Of a stretch of 43,311 nucleotides of DNA, positions 38,756-43,311 are shown piece after piece (position 1 is the first letter of the stretch; each line of letters begins with the position of its first letter). A program made the translations under genes and the position numbers. The notes under the pieces were generated by a model. The model had not been told where the DNA came from, did no database searches, and worked only from the letters and a program-made list of their open reading frames with translations. Origin of the DNA: Candidatus Sumerlaeaceae bacterium (GTDB lineage Bacteria; Sumerlaeota; Sumerlaeia; Sumerlaeales; Sumerlaeaceae); assembly GCA_026419455.1 (NCBI GenBank), contig JANZZJ010000261.1:1-43311 (forward strand), given 5' to 3'.

Positions 38756-38788
38756 AAAAAGGGGACAAATTCAATCTAAAAAGGGACA
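38756..38788. repeat. Short direct repeat AAAAAGGG(G)ACA
   Basis: AAAAAGGGGACA at 38756-38767 and AAAAAGGGACA at 38778-38788 between divergent gltA and PFOR genes. Confidence 0.6.
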
Positions 38789-38977
38789 TATCAGTGGGTT
38801 GTGAGCCGGGAGATAGAACTTCTTTCACTTCTATTATTTTTCGCTTGCGGCACGCATGTAACGGCTACGGAATGCCGCGCGGGAAGCGTAAACTTGGGGA
38901 GTAATTGCGGTTACGGTTGCAGTGTTGCTGCTGCACCCCCCAAGCTAGCAAAAACAACTGTGTGAAAGGAGCAGCGC

Positions 38978-41900
38978 ATGGCTGATCGAATTATGATCGC
39001 CGTTGACGGCAACGAAGCGGCAGCAAGTGTCGCTTACCGTCTCAACGAGGTGATCGCGATCTATCCAATCACTCCGTCGTCGCCAATGGGCGAGTTGTCG
39101 GATGAGTGGGCAGCAAAGGGAAAACCGAATTTGTGGGGAACTGTGCCCCAGGTCACTGAGATGCAGTCCGAAGGAGGTGCAGCGGGCGCCGTCCACGGCG
39201 CACTGCAGGCCGGAGCCCTGACGACCACATTTACTGCAGCGCAGGGTCTCCTGCTTATGATCCCTAACATGTACAAGATTGCCGGTGAATTAACTGCTAT
39301 GTGCATGCACGTGACGGCGCGCACGGTGGCAACACATGCGTTGTCCATCTTCGGCGATCACTCCGACGTCATGGCGTGCCGGCAAACAGGATTCGCCCTG
39401 CTTGCATCCGGAAGTGTGCAGGAGGCGCATGATTTCGCGTGCATCGGTCAGGCAGCGTCGCTTCATTCGCGAGTCCCATTCTTGCATTTCTTTGATGGGT
39501 TCCGCACATCACACGAAGTTTCGAAGATTTGCTACCTGACGGACGATGAACTTCGTCAAATGGTGCCAGATGAGCTTATCGCTGCTCATCGAGCGCGGGC
39601 CATGAATCCAGAGAAGCCTGTCCTTCGAGGAACGGCTCAAAATCCGGATGCTTTTTTCCAAGCACGAGAAGCATGCAATCCGTTCTATTTTGCCTGCCCC
39701 GGCCACGTGCAGGCGGTGATGGATCAATTTGCGAAAGTCACGGGAAGAGCTTATAAGTTGTTTGATTACGCTGGTGATCCTGAAGCCGAGCGCGTAATCG
39801 TGATCATGGGTTCCGGCGCTGAGACCACCCATGAGACAGTCGAGTGGCTGATGAGCCGTGGCGAGAAAGTGGGTGTGGTAAAAGTCCGCCTGTATCGTCC
39901 GTTTGACGTGAAGGCTTTCGTTGAAGCTCTGCCGGCAACGACCAAAGCTATCGCGGTGCTGGACCGGACAAAGGAGCCCGGCGCTGTTGGTGAGCCACTA
40001 TATCTTGACGTCGTAGCAGCTCTCGATGAGGCAGAAGCTCTCGGAATCTCCAAATTCGCGGCTCAGCCTAAAGTCATTGCCGGGCGCTACGGTCTCTCCT
40101 CAAAAGAGTTCACTCCGACGATGATCAAGGCTGTTTACGACGAACTCTCGAAGGAAAAACCGAAACGGCACTTCACCGTCGGAATTATGGATGACGTGAC
40201 CCACCTGTCGCTGTCCTATGACGCAGATCTCGACATTGAGCCGGACGATGTTCAGCGCTCAGTGTTCTTCGGTCTCGGGTCCGATGGTACGGTGGGGGCC
40301 AATAAGAACTCCATCAAGATCATCGGTGAAGAGACGGATAACTGGGCACAGGGTTACTTCGTCTACGACTCAAAGAAGGCTGGAGCCGTGACCATATCCC
40401 ACTTGCGGTTCGGCCCACGCCCGATCCGAAGCGCCTATCTTGTCAGGAAAGCCCAGTTTGTTGGCTGTCATCAGTACAACTTCCTCGAGAAGTACGATGT
40501 GCTTGACTATGCGGCGCCTGGGGCTGTTTTCCTGCTTAACTCCCCACTAGGGCCTGACAAGGTCTGGGACGATCTGCCACGAGAAGTGCAAGAGCAGATC
40601 ATCGAGAAAAAGATCAAGTTCTACGTGATCGACGCTTACGATGTGGCGGCTAAAACGGGTATGGGGCGCCGCATCAACACCATCATGCAAACGTGCTTTT
40701 TTGCAATCTCCGGGGTGCTGCCGCGCGATGAGGCTATCGCTCAAATCAAAAACGCCATCGAAAAGACTTACGGCAAGAAGGGGTCGGAGGTGGTTAAGAA
40801 AAACTTTGAAGCCGTGGACCAGACGCTTGCCAACCTGTTTGAGGTCCCGGTACCTGCGCAGGCCACATCTCAGAAACGGCGGCCGCCGATCGTCGCAGAT
40901 GAAGCTCCGGACTTCGTAAAGCGCGTGACTGCTGTGATGCTGGCTAACAAAGGCGACCTCTTGCCCGTGAGTGCTTTCCCAGTGGACGGCACGTGGCCTA
41001 CTGGCACAGCAAAGTGGGAGAAGCGAGCCATTGCGCTTCAAATTCCTGTATGGGATCCGAAGATTTGCATCCAGTGCAACAAATGCTCGCTGGTGTGCCC
41101 GCATGCAGCGATTAGGCCTAAAATCTATGATCCGTCGTACCTCGAGAAGGCGCCGGCAACGTTCAAGAGCGTGGACTTCCGCTCGCCAGAGTTCAAGGGG
41201 CTCAAGTACACGTTGCAAGTGGCCCCTGAGGATTGCACCGGCTGTGAGGTGTGCGTAGCCGTTTGCCCGGCGAAAGATAAAACCAACCCGAAGCACAAAG
41301 CTCTCGACATGAGTCCGATGCCGCCGTTGCGGGAAAGTGAGCGTGAGAATTTCAAGTTCTTCCTCGAGCTTCCTGAGTTTGATCGCGCAAAGCTGGAGAT
41401 CTCGGTTAAAGGCACTCAGTTCATGGAGCCGCTCTTCGAGTTTTCGGGAGCTTGCGCCGGCTGCGGCGAAACACCCTACGTGAAACTGCTCACGCAGATG
41501 TTCGGCGATCGTGCCCTTATCGCCAACGCAACCGGATGCTCCTCAATCTACGGCGGCAACCTTCCGACGACACCCTACACAACGAACCGCGACGGCCGCG
41601 GGCCCACGTGGAATAACTCGTTGTTCGAGGATAATGCGGAATTCGGGTTCGGCTTCCGGCTCGCGATTGATAAACAAAAGGAATTCGCTGAGGAGCTACT
41701 GAAGAAATTCGCATCGCAGATTGGCGAGCAACTGGTTAACGAGATTCTCACAGCCGATCAGAACACCGAGACCGGCATCGCTCAGCAGCGCGAGCGGGTG
41801 AAAGTGCTGAAAGAAAAGCTCGCGAAGATTGACAGTGACGATGCAAAGCGCTTGGCGCTACTTGCTGACTACCTTGTAAAGAAGAGTGTGTGGATCGTTG

Positions 41901-42553
41901 GCGGTGACGGGTGGGCGTATGACATCGGTTACGGTGGACTCGACCACGTCTTCGCCATGAACCGCGACGTGAACATTTTGGTACTCGACACAGAAGTCTA
42001 TTCGAACACGGGTGGTCAGCAATCGAAAGCCACACCACTGGGCGCAGCAGCGAAATTTGCGATGGCAGGTCGTGAGCTAGCAAAGAAGGACCTTGCACTC
42101 ATGGCGATGAGCTACGGCAACGTCTACGTTGCCCGCGTGGCGTTTGGCGCCCGCGATAACCAGACCGTTCTGGCGTTCAAAGAGGCAGAATCCTTCCCGG
42201 GAACGTCGCTCATCATCGCGTACTGCCATTGCATCGCCCACGGATACGACCTTGTCCACGGCCCAGAGCAGCAGAAGCTGGCTGTTGAGAGCGGTTATTG
42301 GCCGCTGTTCCGGTTTGACCCACGGCGTGCTGCTGCCGGTGAATCGCCACTGAAGCTGGATTCACCTCCGCCGAAATACGATGTTGCCGAATTCATGCGC
42401 AATGAAACGCGCTTCCGGATGGTTGAGCAAATGAATCCAGAGCGATTCAAGAAGCTTGTGGAGGCGGCTCGCCATGAGGTGCGGACTCGTTACCATCTCT
42501 ACGAGGAATTGACGAAAGCTTTTGCGGCTGACGGCGGAAAGAAAGACAACTAA
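38978..42553 (+). CDS. nifJ: Pyruvate:ferredoxin (flavodoxin) oxidoreductase, single-chain
   Basis: YRLNEVIAIYPITPSSPMGE, two ferredoxin Cys motifs (CIQCNKCSLVCPH; CTGCEVCVAVCP), TPP-binding GDGWAYDIGYGGLDH. Confidence 0.97.
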   Translation: MADRIMIAVDGNEAAASVAYRLNEVIAIYPITPSSPMGELSDEWAAKGKPNLWGTVPQVTEMQSEGGAAGAVHGALQAGALTTTFTAAQGLLLMIPNMYKIAGELTAMCMHVTARTVATHALSIFGDHSDVMACRQTGFALLASGSVQEAHDFACIGQAASLHSRVPFLHFFDGFRTSHEVSKICYLTDDELRQMVPDELIAAHRARAMNPEKPVLRGTAQNPDAFFQAREACNPFYFACPGHVQAVMDQFAKVTGRAYKLFDYAGDPEAERVIVIMGSGAETTHETVEWLMSRGEKVGVVKVRLYRPFDVKAFVEALPATTKAIAVLDRTKEPGAVGEPLYLDVVAALDEAEALGISKFAAQPKVIAGRYGLSSKEFTPTMIKAVYDELSKEKPKRHFTVGIMDDVTHLSLSYDADLDIEPDDVQRSVFFGLGSDGTVGANKNSIKIIGEETDNWAQGYFVYDSKKAGAVTISHLRFGPRPIRSAYLVRKAQFVGCHQYNFLEKYDVLDYAAPGAVFLLNSPLGPDKVWDDLPREVQEQIIEKKIKFYVIDAYDVAAKTGMGRRINTIMQTCFFAISGVLPRDEAIAQIKNAIEKTYGKKGSEVVKKNFEAVDQTLANLFEVPVPAQATSQKRRPPIVADEAPDFVKRVTAVMLANKGDLLPVSAFPVDGTWPTGTAKWEKRAIALQIPVWDPKICIQCNKCSLVCPHAAIRPKIYDPSYLEKAPATFKSVDFRSPEFKGLKYTLQVAPEDCTGCEVCVAVCPAKDKTNPKHKALDMSPMPPLRESERENFKFFLELPEFDRAKLEISVKGTQFMEPLFEFSGACAGCGETPYVKLLTQMFGDRALIANATGCSSIYGGNLPTTPYTTNRDGRGPTWNNSLFEDNAEFGFGFRLAIDKQKEFAEELLKKFASQIGEQLVNEILTADQNTETGIAQQRERVKVLKEKLAKIDSDDAKRLALLADYLVKKSVWIVGGDGWAYDIGYGGLDHVFAMNRDVNILVLDTEVYSNTGGQQSKATPLGAAAKFAMAGRELAKKDLALMAMSYGNVYVARVAFGARDNQTVLAFKEAESFPGTSLIIAYCHCIAHGYDLVHGPEQQKLAVESGYWPLFRFDPRRAAAGESPLKLDSPPPKYDVAEFMRNETRFRMVEQMNPERFKKLVEAARHEVRTRYHLYEELTKAFAADGGKKDN

Positions 42554-42564
42554 GGGAGCGGACT

Positions 42565-43311
42565 ATGGACCTTTCGACAACCTACCTTGGACTGAAACTG
42601 GCTCATCCGTTCATGCCGGGTGCATCACCGTTGGTGGACGACCTCAGCGTTGTGAAGCGCTTGGAAGACGCCGGTGCTTCCGCGATTATCATGCACTCGG
42701 TGTTTGAGGAACAAATTCTGCGCGAGGGGATGGCGACCCTAGGTGCCATTGAAGAAACGTCTGAGGCTTACGCCGAAGCACTCAGTTTTTTCCCCAAGGC
42801 AGATGAATTCAGGCTAGGCCCCGATCAGTACCTCGAGCAGATTCGTAAGATCAAAGAGTGTGTCAGCGTACCGGTTATCGCCTCGCTGAACGGCTCCACG
42901 CCGGCGGGCTGGATCGAATATGCAAAACTCATCGAACAAGCAGGAGCTGACGCGCTAGAGCTCAATGTCTACATCCTTGCCACCAACCCGTGGGAGACAG
43001 GAGAGACCATAGAGCAGCGTGTGCTCGACATCGCCCGCGGAGTAAAGAAGGCGGTCAAAATTCCCGTCGCGGTGAAACTCTCGGTTTTCTATTCGTCGCT
43101 GGCTAATCTGGCGAAAAAGCTCGACGAAGTTCCGGTCGATGGCCTTGTGCTCTTCAATCGCTTCTATCAGCCGGATATTGACATCGAGAATTTAGAAGTT
43201 GTGCCCACGCTGCATCTGACCGATTCGTCGGAGCTTTTTATGCGCCTGCGCTGGAACGCGAGTCTCTACGTCAACGTGAAGGCAACGCTAGCGATTTCTG
43301 GCGGAGTACAC
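42565..43311 (+). CDS. Dihydroorotate dehydrogenase-like protein (truncated by window end)
   Basis: MDLSTTYLGLKLAHPFMPGASPLVDDLSVVKRLEDAGASAIIMHSVFEEQI...ADALELNVYILATNP; RBS GGGAG. Confidence 0.88.
   Translation, partial: MDLSTTYLGLKLAHPFMPGASPLVDDLSVVKRLEDAGASAIIMHSVFEEQILREGMATLGAIEETSEAYAEALSFFPKADEFRLGPDQYLEQIRKIKECVSVPVIASLNGSTPAGWIEYAKLIEQAGADALELNVYILATNPWETGETIEQRVLDIARGVKKAVKIPVAVKLSVFYSSLANLAKKLDEVPVDGLVLFNRFYQPDIDIENLEVVPTLHLTDSSELFMRLRWNASLYVNVKATLAISGGVH

Noticed and set aside
40547-41296. 249-aa minus-strand ORF inside PFOR
   Set aside because: Antisense shadow of a strongly conserved PFOR frame
1-43311. CRISPR arrays, transposases, integrases, prophage genes
   Set aside because: No regularly spaced repeats and no recognisable mobile-element protein in the ORF translations

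Overview
The 43.3-kb window is densely coding and reads as the chromosome of an uncultivated Gram-negative (diderm) bacterium: LpxL-type acyltransferase, TolC and MacA/HlyD-type genes are present. I cannot assign a phylum. In order it holds: a truncated Ala/Pro-rich ORF; a T-box leader with a Leu CUC specifier upstream of leuA; a minus-strand block comEC-pduL-aroC-(aroK::cmk fusion)-plsC; a split MacB-type permease/TolC/HlyD/ATPase export operon; a WYL-domain regulator; two tandem, diverged, terminator-ended intergenic units (putative small RNAs); a GT4 glycosyltransferase and glgC; tatD; a large multi-pass GT-C-like membrane protein; an NDP-sugar epimerase overlapping a strongly diverged ArgH-like lyase; an MrfA/YprA-type helicase; lpxL; a four-gene ABC/GldG/DUF4340 operon; citrate synthase divergent from a PFOR; and a truncated dihydroorotate-dehydrogenase-like gene. 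The points most worth follow-up are the tandem RNA-like units at 16266-16700, the Leu T-box at ~1185-1455, the shikimate kinase-cytidylate kinase fusion, PduL with an encapsulation-peptide-like N-terminus but no local microcompartment genes, the diverged ArgH-like protein, and a 12-bp direct repeat with a dyad in the helicase/lpxL divergent promoter region. No CRISPR array, tRNA, rRNA or transposase was found.
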